A DNA stretch of 64,000 bases from Eonycteris spelaea (GCA_003508835.1 PUFA01000068.1:4650001-4714000), one strand, 5' to 3'. Counted from the stretch's first letter, positions 1-12,110 are shown. Notes: generated by a model not told the origin, from the letters alone. Program-made: numbers and translations.

Positions 1-355
1 TAGTTTAGTGGACTCATTATAGGTAATAAACTGAACTTGCCCCCTGTTAACTTGGTAACAGACACAGCCAGTGCTTAGAAAGCTGTCGATGCAAGGCACA
101 TGCCCCCAGGTTCAGACATGATCAAGTTAATGGAACACCCCTCCAAGGGTTGTTCTGCTGGCAGACGTCACCCTTTATGATTTGTAATTGGGTTAATTAA
201 AAAGGGAGGCATGGCCTGTGCTTGAACAGTTTGGCCTAAGGGCCCCCAATAAGACTGAGAAAAGAGTTTTGCCGGCCAGATTACTGCTGAAAGCTGGTTT
301 GACTTGACCTTCAGGTAGGTTATTGTAATAACCTGGGGCTCAGTGTAATCAGAAC
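1..355. other. Unassigned intronic sequence
   Basis: This stretch is slightly richer in GC than its surroundings. I see no repeat family, ORF or RNA gene in it. Confidence 0.4.
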
Positions 356-359
356 AGTC

Positions 360-475
360 AGATATCTAGTCTCTGCTGAAGTCCTCCAGAAGCTTTCCCT
401 GACAACCCACCTCACTGAGTTTCTCCTTCTCTTAATACCTATTGTTCTTACTTTAAAAATTACACCAGTCAAAGT
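360..475 (+). mobile_element. L2 fragment (3' region)
   Basis: Sequence such as GAAGTCCTCCAGAAGCTTTCCCTGACAACCCACCTC resembles the conserved L2 3' segment that normally reads '...tgaagccttccctgacc...'. It is short and diverged. Confidence 0.5.
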
Positions 476-594
476 TTATTTAATTCAAGTTTATTTGAAG
501 GCAACCTTATTTAACAAACGTCTGCTTTCATGGAAAAATGATCTGGTTCCTTTAAAATGGACCATTATATTGGCATGTCCAAGAGCATAGATCT

Positions 595-790
595 GGGGTC
601 CACCAGAAGTGTCTCTTGAATTTGAATATCATCACTACCAGTTTATTAGCTATGCAAACTTGAGGAAGTTACTTAAATTCTCAGAGCCTTAGTTTCTTAT
701 TTGGTAAAATGGGGAAGACTGGAAATATGGCATATTACTGGTTAGAGAATGATCTGCACAATTTTATATATGATTTAATAAACAATAAGA
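595..790 (+). mobile_element. MIR SINE, diverged
   Basis: It contains the MIR core order: a TTATTAGCTATG...CTTGAGGAAGTTACTTAAATTCTCAGAGCC segment, then GTTTCTTATTTGGTAAAATGGGGA. This matches the tRNA-derived MIR consensus in sense orientation. Confidence 0.75.
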
Positions 791-990
791 ATAAAAATAG
801 CTAATAATCATTGAACTACATGCTAGGCAATATTAAAAATTATTTACATCTATAAATTTACACAATCCCCACAATAATCCTGTTATATCCACTTTACGGG
901 TGAGGAATATTATGAAAAAGAGAGATTCTTAACTTGTCTAAGGTCACATAGCATGTGGTGAGGAGCATGCAATAGTAGCATTATGCTACC
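790..990 (-). mobile_element. MIR SINE, antisense
   Basis: It reads as reverse MIR: CATTGAACTACATGCTAGGCA, TTTACACAATCCCCACAATAATCC, a GGGTGAGGAATATTATG segment, then TTGTCTAAGGTCACATAGCATG. It sits directly after a sense MIR in the opposite orientation. Confidence 0.75.
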
Positions 991-1639
991 TGCCTCTCAG
1001 TAGTTGCAATAAATTTTAATTTGCTGAGGTACTCACTTAAGAGACTGAGGGAGACACAGAAGCAGCTAAGGTCAAACACAGTGTTGTTATACAGCTCATT
1101 AATAAAAGGTCAAAGAGCTACAAGGAGAGCAAATCTGTTTCAGAATATGGTAAACAGATGATATTCGCACGTGTACAAAAATGTTATTGTATAAGTGAAA
1201 ACTCAAGTGAGGAAGAGATCTGAGAAGTGGTATTAGTGATTTCACTGTGTGTAATAAGTAGGAGTTGAGGATAAATAATTTGGGATACACAATGGATAAA
1301 AATCCTGAATGACATTCTCTCATGTATGTTATTTTATTTAATTCTCAAAATTTTCATGAAGGAACAATCTTTTTTATAGATAAGGAAATGGAAAAATACT
1401 TTGAAGTCATGAAGTTCATAAGTTTATGACCTTAGTAAATGGCAAATTGGACTTCAACTCAGGTCATCTGACTCCTCCCATCTAACTGGCTGTGTCATGT
1501 GGGGAAGGTCTTTTATAGAAATTGCTGGAGCTTCCTTGCCATCCGTTAGAAGAGTGAGCCTCTCCTATGTGATGGCTTTGGTCCTTTTAATTTTTAAAAT
1601 TTTATTTATGATCTCTGAGTTTAACACTGGTATTAGGTA

Positions 1640-1880
1640 CAGTGACTCAGTCATATAACAAGTTTTTGAGTGCCTACTGTGTGTCAGGCACACTCTAGTT
1701 CAGTTATTGAGACGAAAACAAAATTTCCACTCTCGTGGAGCTTACATTCTAGTCAAAGCACACAATAACCAAAAAGGAGCTATAAAGTAGTAAGTGCTCT
1801 CAAGAAAAAACCAAAATGATGTGATAGTAGGAGTGAGTAGGGCAGTGGCTTCTTTAGAAAGAGGATTTAGAGGTTTGTAT
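1640..1880 (-). mobile_element. L2-type LINE fragment, antisense
   Basis: It shows the landmarks GAGTGCCTACTGTGTGTCAGGCAC and CTCTCGTGGAGCTTACATTCTAGT, followed by a tract with TAAGTGCTCTCAAG. These are typical of the reversed 3' end of old mammalian LINEs. Confidence 0.65.
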
Positions 1881-1987
1881 TTAACTTGTAACCTGAATAT
1901 AAGAGACAGGCATGCAAAAAAATCTTTCAGTGTTTCTTGTTTTTCTTTTCTATTTTTGCCCCTACCTATTCCACTAAGTCTGACCTT

Positions 1988-1989
<2 letters not shown>

Positions 1990-2039
<50 letters not shown>

Positions 2040-2060
2040 TTATCTATTTATTTATTTATT
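1990..2060. repeat. (ATCT)n microsatellite
   Basis: About 13 uninterrupted ATCT units decay into ATTT units at the right end. It is a tetranucleotide array likely to vary in length. Confidence 0.98.
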
Positions 2061-2129
2061 CATTGTATTTTGTTTGTTTGCTTCTATTCCTCTTTCATTC
2101 CCTGTCTTGGTGAATACAACACCATTAAC

Positions 2130-2700
2130 TCGTGTCCAAACCACATTGCATTTCTAGGAGTCATCTTGACCTCCTTCTACTTCATATTTCTGCATTTATG
2201 TGATTAATTCTTACCTAGCATGTTTGCTAAATATCTCTTGTCTCTGCCCCATCTTTATTGTCAAGGCCCTCAGTCCAGGCCTCTTTACTCTCCAGGACTT
2301 CTGCAGTTGCCTCTAAACTCATCTGTCTGTTTCTTGCTTTTCCTTCCTGTAGTCCATATAGCTCTGAGTTATTCTAAAAACCAGTTATGGTTCCATCGTT
2401 TAATTATCTAAAAACTTTTAATAGCCCCGAATGCCTCATAAAATCTAAATTCCTTATTTAAGGCATTTTACTGGTGCCTGCCATTCCTTACCTGTTTCCC
2501 CATCCTAGCTTTTCCCCACAGTATACCCTGTGTTTCCACTACTCAGAAGTTTTCCTAGTTTCCTGAACACACTGTATTCTTGATGATTTCCATGCACTTG
2601 ATGGTCCTTCTCCGATACCCTGTCTTCTTATGATCTCCTTCCTTTTCTTCAGTAACTACTTTAAATGTCACATCCTTCTTAAAGCCCTTCCATATTTCTG
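2130..2700 (+). mobile_element. Old LINE 3' relic (L2/L1ME-like), sense
   Basis: The segment CTAGGAGTCATCTTGACCTCC translates as LGVILTS, as in LINE C-terminal coding sequence. TAAATGTCACATCCTTCTTAAAGCCCTTCC near 2670 matches the conserved LINE 3' motif. The short open frames here are repeat relics, not genes. Confidence 0.55.
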
Positions 2701-3429
2701 TTTTGCAACACAGAATTAGGGTAAATGGCATACAGATTCTAAAATAAGAGCAGCAAAATCAGTGGGGGAAAATAATTTTTCTCTCCCATAAATGAGGTTG
2801 AAAAGCTAGACAACTTCTGGTTCTACAGTTTAGGATACCTAGAGTCATTTTGTCTTAACTCTTCTTTCATTCTTGTACATTCTTGTACAAGGACCCCTGT
2901 TTCTTAATCACTTCATGGTTCAAAGCTGCTATCATTCCAACTGTTACATCACATTTTAGGCAGCAAGAAGGAACATTAAGAAGAGTGTGCTCCCTACTTT
3001 TAAGGACACTTCAAGAAATTATGTACAGGAATCAACTCCTTTATTGACCAAAAAATGGTCATGTGGCTACACCTAGCTGAGAAAAGCTGGAATATTTGAT
3101 TTTTTTTTTTTTTTTTAGCTGGGTGACAATTTTCAGGAAGAGAATAAATATGGAGAAACAGTTAACAGTTTCTGCTTCAGTCACTCTGTATAGTTTTATT
3201 AGTACTCCTTATGAGGAGGTTTATTCTTTTAGTTTTTATCTTTCAGTTTCACATCTTTCTACCTTAACTCACACCTGCTATAGAATAGAAGACACATCTG
3301 TTGTCTTCTATGATATAGACCTTGCCTTTGTCTCTACTACTAATTTCCAGGATTACTCATCCCCCTCAGTACACATTACATCTAAAGTTTGCCATTTGTC
3401 TGTTTTACACTTTTGTGAAATTGCATGAA

Positions 3430-3670
3430 GTTTTTCTCTAATTGGAATGCTCTATTCCACCCCTACCGCTAGTCTGTAAGCACTCTCCTTATCCAGTCCC
3501 TACTATTCTGGGATTAATCTCATATTCAATTATTGCTCACATATATGCCCTCAACTAGACCGCAATCTTCTTGGATGTACAGATTATTCATTTCTAAATT
3601 TCCAACACCTAAAATATAACCAGAAAAAATATCACAGACACTCAATGCATTATTGAATAAATAAATGAAG
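3430..3670 (+). mobile_element. L2 3' end, sense
   Basis: The order of an L2 tail is kept: an AGACCGCAATCTTCTTGGATG segment, a TTCTAAATTTCCAACACCTAAAATA segment, then CACTCAATGCATTATTGAATAAATAAATGA. Confidence 0.65.
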
Positions 3671-3719
3671 CATACAGCTAAGGTATATATTCAACTATTT
3701 ATTTAATATTTTTGCAAAC

Positions 3720-3900
3720 ATTTATTTACTAATGGCATATCAAATATCAAGCAGCAAGTTGGAGGCCAAGATATAGCAGTGAGTAAGATAAACATTATCC
3801 CTCCATTAGGGAGTTTAAGTTTATGATGAAGGATAAAGTCAATAAACAAAAAGAATAATTTGGGTTGTGAAAGAGATTAATACAAATGAGTTTGAAGAAA
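3720..3900 (-). mobile_element. L2-type fragment, antisense
   Basis: ATTTATTTACTAATGGCATATCAAATATCAAGCAGC is followed by GATATAGCAGTGAGTAAGATAAAC and CCTCCATTAGGGAGTTTAAG. This resembles the reversed LINE tail 'ggatacagcagtgaac...gagcttacattctag'. Confidence 0.5.
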
Positions 3901-4261
3901 AAACTACCTGTAGAGCTACTAGCAAGATATGTTTCAGTTATTATAAACATACTTAGTTCTTATTTGTGCTGGTTTCTTCATGAAAAAAGTAGATAAAGTT
4001 TGTTGTTATATCATAACAAGTTCATGCTTCTGAGTATGGCTACCACCCAGAGAATTTTTAATTGGCTTCTTTTTTAAGTTCAGTAACTTGAAAAATTATA
4101 ACATGCCAAGCTACAGATGTGGAGATTAATATGATTATTGACATTAATGGCTTAAAATAAATTACTACAGTGAATTAAACTCAATTAAAGTTGTGGGGTG
4201 TTCATCTCTGTTGACTGGTTAAATACTTATGATGAGAAATCTTTATTATTTTAAAAATTTT

Positions 4262-4502
4262 ATATTTATTGAATGCTTGCTCAGTACTTGTTGCTGTTTT
4301 AAATCCTTAACCTATATTAATTTAGTCCTCACATAAACAATGTTACAAGTTGCTGCTCTTATCCTCATTTTACAATGAAAAAAAAAGAAAAAGAAAAGCC
4401 AATACAAAGAGAAGTAAACTCCCTTAATGTGACCAAGATCAGGAGGCTGATGGGAGGGACCAGCACTCAAACCCAAGCAGGATCTGTGCTCCACACTCTC
4501 AC
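4262..4502 (-). mobile_element. MIR SINE, antisense
   Basis: It starts TTGAATGCTTGCTCAGTACTTG and contains TAATTTAGTCCTCACATAAACAATG and CTCATTTTACAATGAAAA. It ends with the reversed tRNA-like head around CACTCAAACCCAAGCAGGATCTGTGCTCC. Confidence 0.75.
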
Positions 4503-4504
4503 TA

Positions 4505-4665
4505 CTCAAAAGGGAGTCCTCAGACCAGTACCATCAACATCACTGGGCAGCTTGTTAAAAATAACCTCTCAGACCCACCCCAGACCTACTGAATCTGAAT
4601 TTTAACAAGATCCCTAGATGTTTCAAATGCATTTCAAAATTGGAGAAGTACCACTCTAAACCACT
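4505..4665 (-). mobile_element. MER5A-like hAT-Charlie DNA transposon remnant
   Basis: The reversed MER5A signature is present: CTCAGACCAGTACCATCAACATCACTGGGCAGCTTGTTAAAAA, then CAGACCCACCCCAGACCTACTGAATC, then a tail ending AAGTACCACTC. It is a short non-autonomous element. Confidence 0.75.
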
Positions 4666-4819
4666 ACTCTATAGTGCCTTACAGCAGCTTAAATTTGGGG
4701 ATACTCTCTTATTCCAAATGTTCATTTAGTTCCCTTTATCTCTGGGCCAGTCTCAGCAAAGTAACATGTGAAGTGCTCCAGGCCACATAAATGCTCCTCA
4801 GAGAATATATACTTTCCAT

Positions 4820-5085
4820 TTATTTATTTTTATTTTTTAAATTATAGTCAACATATAATATTATGTTTCAGGTATATAACATACTGATTAGACATTTATA
4901 TACCTTATGAAATGATCACCACAATAGTAACCATCTGCCATTGTACATATTATTTCGATATACTGACTATATTTCCTAGACTGCATTTTATGTCCCCATG
5001 ATTTATTTTATAACTGGCAATTTGTACTTCTTAATCCCTCTCACCTTTTTGGCCATTCCCCCAACCTTTTTTTTTTTCTATTTGA
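4820..5085 (-). mobile_element. L1 3' UTR fragment (laurasiatherian L1MA-like)
   Basis: AATTATAGTCAACATATAATATTATGTTTCAGGTATATAACATACTGATTAGACATTTATATACC is shared in outline with the L1 3' end at 28.6 kb. It is a 5'-truncated 3' end, antisense to DLG2. Confidence 0.75.
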
Positions 5086-5539
5086 TATCACAATGCTACA
5101 TCGACTATGGGAATCGTGCTGCTTGTTGACGTTTAATTAAAATATCAGTCAAAATTATTGACACACTGACCTCTGTTTTCCTGAACCACTTAGGTCATGT
5201 GGCTTAAGAGAGATGAACTATCATCTCATCATTAAAAGTAGTTATACTATGATATTGGAAAAAATTTGGAAGCAGGAGGCTAGATGTCAAAGCAAAAAGA
5301 ACATTTTAAATCATCCATTGATTTTCTTTCTCTATGTTTGCTCTTTTTTATTATAGGAATATCTACCAGCATCATTTTCTTCTTTCTCTGATTTATAACT
5401 TTTCCATTAAAAAGTAATTTGAAAGACAGTATGACCAGAGAGTTTTATCTTTACCTTTTTATAGCACTTTATCATTTGTCTCACATTTATTTGATTGCAT
5501 GTCAGGGTATGATTATAATCCCCAGTATCCATAGAGTAT

Positions 5540-5785
5540 ATGTGATAGACCAGGAATTACTCCAAATATTTTTTTTCTTAGATAATTCATTTGATTCTCA
5601 TAACAATTTTTGTAATGGAGATGTGATTGTGATTCTCAATTAATATATGAGGAAAGTGAGGCCCAAAAAAGTTTAAAAATATACACAAAACTCACAGCTC
5701 ATAAATGTTCAAACTGGAGCTGAACCCGGGGACTCTGACTCTGGAGACCACCTGCTTTGCCAGTGTGCTACACCAGCCAGCCATG
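5540..5785 (-). mobile_element. MIR SINE, antisense
   Basis: TTCATTTGATTCTCATAACAATTTTTG, a degenerate GAGGAAAGTGAGGCCCA block and CTGAACCCGGGGACTCTGACTCTGGAGACC match reversed MIR. The tRNA-like B-box region (GAACCCGGG) is well kept. Confidence 0.8.
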
Positions 5786-5789
5786 ATTT

Positions 5790-6605
5790 CACTTATAAAC
5801 AGTGGGGATAGAGGTGGGCATAGTAGGGGTAGGCTTTAAATTTTTTTCTGGATCCTGAAAGACAGTTATTTCCTTTCTCGTGTTTCTGAATTATGACGTG
5901 GCCTCGCAAAGTTATATTTTTAAATGGCAAGTGTTTTAAACATTGTATTGTTCAAACAACCCCTTTTTTCTTTCCTGTATTATATTGGATCAGAATGTGT
6001 AAGCATTGAAGGTCACATGGGTGTCAGTTTTGAAGATCACTTGCCCAAATCTATAAGGACTACTTGGAATTTTTTTTCACTTGAATTGGCTGGCATGAAC
6101 CACATAGAAATTAATTCACAGTTAAAAGTAAAACTCTGATTAAAGTCTGGTCCTCTATAGGCAATAACTAACAATTTCACAGTTGCAAAGAAGTACCAAT
6201 TGAATAAGTGCCAGTGAGGGCCAACATGAATGTATCAAGGGCTAATGTGCCAAAAATATTTAGTCTCTAAATCACTTTGAATCATAATAAGCCTATGACC
6301 AATGCAATTAAAACAAGCGTGGTTGATCTGACTTAAAAAAAACAACAGAAGTATTTTAGAAAATGTTCTCAAATAGGTACCTTCGATAGAGACTAGAGGT
6401 GGGGTAAGAGGGTGATGCTTAGTCATAAAGGGGCATTGGAGGAGTAAAAATTCCATCATTATCAGTGAGGCACCAGAAGATGAGACAGATACTTAGAGAA
6501 AACCAATCATGAAATAATTGGTATCTGGTTTTAACGATTTTATAATCCTCTTATATAGCACCATAGATCCAAACCTCTGAGTCCAGATTTTGTGGTATGA
6601 GAAGA
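5790..6605. other. Unassigned intronic sequence
   Basis: AT-rich sequence with only short open frames of no recognisable homology. I see no repeat family. Confidence 0.4.
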
Positions 6606-6609
6606 TATA

Positions 6610-6815
6610 ATTAATTTACTTATTCAATATTTTTTAAAGTATTGACTCTACCCAGCACAGAGCTAGCTGTCGATAATACTTTGGTATATAAGAAACCGCC
6701 TCTGCCCTCAGGAAGTTTACGTTTTAATAGGAGAAGATTAAATTCTGTGATTAAATAACTATAACTTGCTATGGGTGCTGTGACAGAAGCAGGTAAATGG
6801 AACATGGGAGTTCCA
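6610..6815 (-). mobile_element. L2-type fragment, antisense
   Basis: TTACTTATTCAATATTTTTTAAAGTATTGACTCTACCCAGCACAGAGC is followed by CTCTGCCCTCAGGAAGTTTACGTTTTAATAGGAG. These are reversed LINE-tail landmarks. Confidence 0.65.
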
Positions 6816-6884
6816 TTCTCTGCATTTAATCTTAGAGGTATCTTCTCTGATACCTGACTTCTTTTAAATTCATATCTACTGTAT

Positions 6885-7262
6885 GCCTCTCTCCCTAGGC
6901 CTCATTCCCTCGAATCACATACAATTTATTTTTCCAATCATTCCATAATATTCCTAACCTGTATACTTTTGCATTTGTTCTTTTTTATGCCTGGAATGTC
7001 TTTTCCTTTCATGTCTATCTGACAAAATTTTGTTCATCTTTAGAGCAGACGCCTAAAATGTCACTTTCTCTGTGAATCCCCCTCTTTGTTTTAAGTACAC
7101 CTTCCTCCATGTTCCAATAAACTTTAAATTTGACTCTGTTTTAGCATATATCACATTACATTCGGTTATGTATCTCTAAGTCCCTGAAGCAAAGACTCTT
7201 TTTTATATTTTCCCCAAGATTTATCAGACTGCCTGACATGTATTGGGCTTGCAGTAACTGTT
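6885..7262 (+). mobile_element. L2 3' end, sense
   Basis: The L2 order is preserved: TTTTATGCCTGGAATGTC, a TGTCACTTTCTCTGTGAATCCCCC block, a CTAAGTCCCTGAAGCAAAGACTC block, then CAGACTGCCTGACATGTATTGGGC near the end. Confidence 0.75.
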
Positions 7263-7264
7263 TG

Positions 7265-8435
7265 CTTTGTTTTGTTTGTTTTTGATACATAAAATGATAA
7301 AACAAATTGATTTAAGTTTTTATAGAAACTATTTCCTTTTTTGGGCCATGATATAGTCAGTTTATGTATATTATAATATACGTGCTGCTGGAGGTAGTAT
7401 TTCTAATTGATCCTGCATTGCTGTAGATGAGGTTTAAAATCCTATTTGCCTTGAAAGTCTGAGTTTGACCTTCCTTCACATTGTTAGGGATTTATATGAC
7501 ATTCTCATTTCTGAATTAGAATAAAGTGTTTCAGACTAGTCCTGTATAAGTGAATAAACTTTCTTAAAACATTATGACAGATTTCAGGGGATGCCTGTTT
7601 AAGCTGGCTGAGTATGCATAAACACTCAGACATGCTAGCTGGCAGCTCTGAAAAACTGAATTAGGGACCCCGTAATCTGCTATTCTAAACAAATCAAGCC
7701 CAATTAGTAAAAAATTAAATAAATACCATCTTTTGAAACTTAATAGTACAAAAATATTTTGGGCCTAAAAAAAGATCAGTTCGTAGTTAGAAGATTGGTT
7801 ACAAGTCTAACAAAATTTTAAATAAAAACTGAGCAATCAATGGACAATTCAGAGATAGTGTTTAAGCTTACATATTTATTTCATATATATATTTTGCAGC
7901 AACTTCTCTATGCAAAAGACTGTAAATAATGTTATGAGAAATATAAGGTTGAAAATTATAGAGAGTTCAGCCACCAAGGAGCGTACTTTGAAGGAAAGAA
8001 CATGGCCGCGAGTACTGTGGCCTTTGATGTCCCATCACTGTGTGAGTTCCATCACAGTGGCACAGAGCTGATGGCAAAAGAGCCTGACAGAGGAGAGGAC
8101 TGCCCTTAAAATATATTTTAGTGGACTGATCAACACTAGAATATCCTGTATAAAAACAGACAAGTCAACTAGGACAATTAAAAATCCTGACAGAAGACCT
8201 TCTTGGTGCTGGGAAAAATTGTCCTCTCTTGATCCCCAGGGAAGGATTTAAAGTTGGAGGAACTGAGAATAATTTCTCTGAAGCTAGCTTTTATTCTCAG
8301 TTGTCAAATGAGTCTAATGATCCCTGATTGACAGTTTGTGGGTGTTTATCTTGTATGTGTGTGTGTGTCTATGTAGGTAAGTAAGAGAATACATAAAATC
8401 ACATCGTAGGCTCTCAAGTGCTACTCATACATTGT
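7265..8435. other. Unassigned intronic sequence
   Basis: No coding sequence or confident repeat was seen. A GC-richer patch at about 7960-8110 (around GGAAAGAACATGGCCGCGAG) is unassigned. A short TG run lies near 8355. Confidence 0.4.
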
Positions 8436-8437
8436 TA

Positions 8438-8895
8438 ATTCATTCATTCATTTATCACAGAAATAATTACTGAGTGCATTTACTGTGCGTGAGACCTTAT
8501 ACAATTAAGCGATATGGCAAGCAGAAATTAGATATAGAGCCCATGTCTTCAAGAAAGTCTTAGGCTTGCAGATGATAGAGATAAGTAAACAAATGATAAG
8601 ACAAATGAAACTCAATATAGTAACTATTAAGAGGAAAAATAGTGAACACAAGCAAAGGAGGAATTTTAACATTTCTGAGTCCAGGAGAGACAAATAGTTT
8701 TGGTAAACTAACCCTTAAGGGTAGGAGACCTCATGAAAAATGAAGTTTTCGAAAGGGCAATCCATGCAGAAAGGACAATCATGTATAAAGAAAGACTCAG
8801 AGAAACTGAAAAGCTTAGCAAGTCCAGTAAACTGTTTCTAGTTTGGTGTAGCAGGAATAAGGTTTACAAGATGAGGAGCAGCAGGAGATGAAACG
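8438..8895 (-). mobile_element. LINE (L2-type) 3' fragment, antisense
   Basis: TTCATTCATTCATTTATCACAGAAATAATTACTGAGTGC opens the element. A CCATGTCTTCAAGAAAGTCTTAGG block and a GAAAGGGCAATCCATGCAGAAAGGACAATC block match the reversed extended LINE 3' end. Confidence 0.65.
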
Positions 8896-8916
8896 AGCAC
8901 GTGGCAGAGGTCTAAC

Positions 8917-9155
8917 ATGGCCCAGTGGTTAAGAGCATCAGCTCAGCTAGAATGATACGGTTCAAATTCTGATTCTCAGGTCTGTGGGGCCTTGAGTAGT
9001 GCCTAATTTCCTCACCTGTGAGATGGGGCTAATAACAGTACCTATCTTATAAGGTTGCTTGAGGATTGCATCAGGCCATATATGTAAGACACTGAGAAAA
9101 GTGCCCGGCACCATAGTAACAAGTATACATCTTAGTGCTCATTATTATCACAATT
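8917..9155 (+). mobile_element. MIR SINE, near full length, sense
   Basis: It begins GGCCCAGTGGTTAAGAGCATCAGCTC (tRNA-derived head). It continues with TCCTCACCTGTGAGATGGGGCTAATAACAGTACC and ends with AAAGTGCCCGGCACCATAGTAAC. This is one of the best preserved MIRs here. Confidence 0.9.
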
Positions 9156-9159
9156 TGCT

Positions 9160-11105
9160 TCAGCCTAATCCAATTCATTATTTATTCATTTATTCCCAAC
9201 AAAAAGGTGAGGCAGACAATGAAAGAACAAACATTTTTTGTCAGGTGTAGTCAGTGCGATAGAGGCCACCCAGGATCGACTGGATTCAGTAGGGTTGCCT
9301 GACTCTTAGTTGGCTGTCCCAGGTTTCCTCCTGGCAACACCGTGATTCCTGGGTAAGCACCTACACCTCTAGGGTATCTGAAATGCCCACTATCAACTCC
9401 CTGTAGCCTACCTAGGTCAAGATTTCTGCTGCATTTTTCCTCAAAACCTTCGTAGCCTTTCTTATAATATATCTGGACAGCGATGGGGCTGGGCATGTGG
9501 GAGAAGTGGGAGAGATGGATGTTGCATGGTGGAGAAGCACTCTGTCTTCCATGCTCCACTTCTTCCTGCCAATAAGAGTCTAGAAGCCAAGATCCTGATC
9601 CCTGAGTAGAAAGGCAGGCCTCTGTGAAGGTGGGAGGGGACAACTCACCCTTTACCTGACCTTCTTGGTAGGCTACTATTAAAGCCTATGTCAGATAGTG
9701 GGTGGGAGGGGTGAAGAGAGGACAGGATCTATTTTTCCATGCATGATGAAACATTTTTGATCTATTTCCCAATTAATGTCCTTAGAAGAAAGTCCTGTGT
9801 GCTTCTGAAGCCTGGGGCAGGAGCAGGAGGCTCTGTGGTGGGCTGGTCCTGGCCCATTCATGTATAACAGGGAAATATCTTGAGAGGTTAAATTTAGAGA
9901 ATCTGTTGTTTGAATTTATCCACCCAGAATAACACATTATTCCATGCTATATTCTATCTCAGGTAATTTTTATCTCAGGACAGCAACATTTCATTCAATT
10001 CCATGATGCTTCTTGCTTTGACTACCACTGAATTTCTTCTCACTATTGGGCCATAAGTCCTATTTTTACAATAAATCCTGACATTTTCTGTTGACATCCC
10101 ATCTGATTTTGAATTATTCCTTAGAAGCTCTAATCATTCTTATCTTAGTATTATTTGGAAGCTGAACAGTAAATGATACTTCATCATTTTCACCTGTCCA
10201 GGAATCTGACCCAGCCATACTCCGGACATATTGGAAGAAGGTGTAGCAGCAGAGAGACATGCTGTGGGTTCCCATCACACAGACATGATGAGATTCTTGA
10301 AATGTACCCAAGCATTAAACTCATTAGCGTTTTCATTATGGCCATGTATTAGCCGAGGATTTTATCACACTTTTTGTTCATTTCCAATTTCACTAAATTG
10401 GTGATTTGCTCTTAGTGTCTACCTCATTAATAGAAATTAGGAAGGATTTTTAATAGATATTTAATTAGTTTTAAACATATATCTCTGCATCCATTATTAA
10501 GTTCTAGAGTAGATCTGTGAATTGATCAGAATGAGGTAGGTAGAAGCCACAGTATATGACTGTGAATATGCCCAGTGATCTGTCTGGATGAGCCTTGGGT
10601 TCTCATCCTAGTCCTATTGATATCCATCTCCTAAGGGTGTGGTGAGATGAGATTAGATGATATATATGAAAAGTGTTTTGTAAGCTTCAGTAGACAGAAG
10701 AGATTTGGGTGTTTTTTCGTTGTTATTATTATTATTGTTGTTTTATTATGCAATATCTAAGGAAGAGAAATTTAGTGCTAAATATACCTTTTATCTCATT
10801 TCTTTCTTTCCTGCAATATGAATTATAGTTGTGGGTATAGTAAAACTAAAAAGTAAAAGAGATATAGTATGGTATCTCTGTGAAATGTCATCAGAAATTA
10901 ATATATTATAAATACCAACACTTAAAAATATAATACATTGCTATGTTAACATCAACATAGCATCAATATGCTAATATTATGTTATCTTTAGTTCTTTAGC
11001 ATTTATTTATTATTGACAGAATAATAACCATAAATGATTAGAAAAATTAAAAAATAATGAATATGATTTCTTCTATATATTTTAAATTTAAAGTGGGCCA
11101 AATTT
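9160..11105. other. Unassigned intronic sequence with two minor minus-strand open frames
   Basis: A GC-richer patch at 9251-9650 carries a 130-residue minus-strand open frame, and 10114-10311 carries a 65-residue one. Neither has a recognisable domain, splice context or codon pattern, so I do not call genes. The part from about 10700 is very AT-rich. Confidence 0.4.
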
Positions 11106-11109
11106 ATGC

Positions 11110-11240
11110 ATCATTTATTTACTCAGCAATCATTTGCTAAGTTCCTAACATGAGGCAAATGTGGCACTAGTTGCTGGGGATAAACAAATATAAAGAGAGA
11201 ATTTCTACTTTCAAATGATTATACTAATCCCAACTCCCAA
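11110..11240 (-). mobile_element. L2-type 3' fragment, antisense
   Basis: CATTTATTTACTCAGCAATCATTTGCTAAGTTCCTAACATGAGGCAAATG is followed by TTGCTGGGGATAAACAAATA. This is the classic reversed LINE tail order. Confidence 0.7.
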
Positions 11241-11959
11241 TTCCTTTAAAAGAAAATATTCTCTGATATCCCCTAGAAAAGTTGAAAAGAAATCTTTTTG
11301 GCAATAACAGGATCTGACATGTAGAAGTTTTATTAAAAAGTGGCTCATGAACATCAAATTCAATGTATATATATAAGAAAACTTTTAACAAAAATGGCCT
11401 AGAAAAAACTGGAAGAAAATTGCTATTCAGCAGTTTACATAAATAGCATTAATTGGGAATATTTGCTTCTTAATATTAAATTTTAATAGTTGTACAGATC
11501 TATAGGCCTGTTGACTTGTTTATCTATTCCTCATAATCAGGATGCTTAAGAGACTGCATGTGATACTGTTTTAGCTAATATAAATTCTTTATCATATAAG
11601 CAGTCAGTATGCTCAATCCCCTAAACTCATTTAGTGAATGTAATTTTTATATATTACTGGGCTTTTACTCCTCTTTCATTAACAGAACTTCTTAAGTGTG
11701 TAATCATTATACATGTGTTAGAAGATTGATATTATTCCCTGAGTATACTAATTTAAGATTAGCATTGCCCAAGTTATACTTTTGTTTTATGGATTCCTAT
11801 CTTAATTTCAATTGAGTTTGTTAGCACCACAGGTGAAACTCAGAAACCAATGGAATTACGTTTTTGTGTATGTGTTTGATTTGTGAGTTCTTTCCTTGGA
11901 GTCAGTGAGGCATTTGGAAAACATATGGTGAAGAATAGTAATAATATTGAACTTTTGTG

Positions 11960-12110
11960 TGAAGCCGTGTGTAGTAGACACATATTCTAAGCACTTGCTA
12001 TCTGCAGGTCTAGGTACTGTATATACATCAGTAATCTGTGTCTACTTCCTTAAGGAATTTAGTCTAGCAGGAGAGATAAGAGAAAACATAACACAAGTTC
12101 AAGGCACAAC
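11960..12110 (-). mobile_element. L2-type fragment, antisense
   Basis: TTCTAAGCACTTGCTATCTGCAGGTCTAGGTAC and CTTAAGGAATTTAGTCTAGCAGGAGAGATAAG match the reversed L2 tail weakly. Confidence 0.5.

Noticed and set aside
1794..2207. 137-residue plus-strand frame
   Set aside because: Its middle is the (ATCT)n microsatellite (LSIY repeats) and its ends are LINE relics.
9251..9643. 130-residue minus-strand open frame as a gene
   Set aside because: No recognisable domain, no splice sites or upstream gene signals, and it is inside an intron of a plus-strand gene. Kept only as a low-interest finding.
10114..10311. 65-residue minus-strand frame with a protein-like look
   Set aside because: Composition looks plausible (for example SDSWTGENDEVSFTVQLPNN), but I recognise no family, no pseudogene parent and no poly(A) tail.
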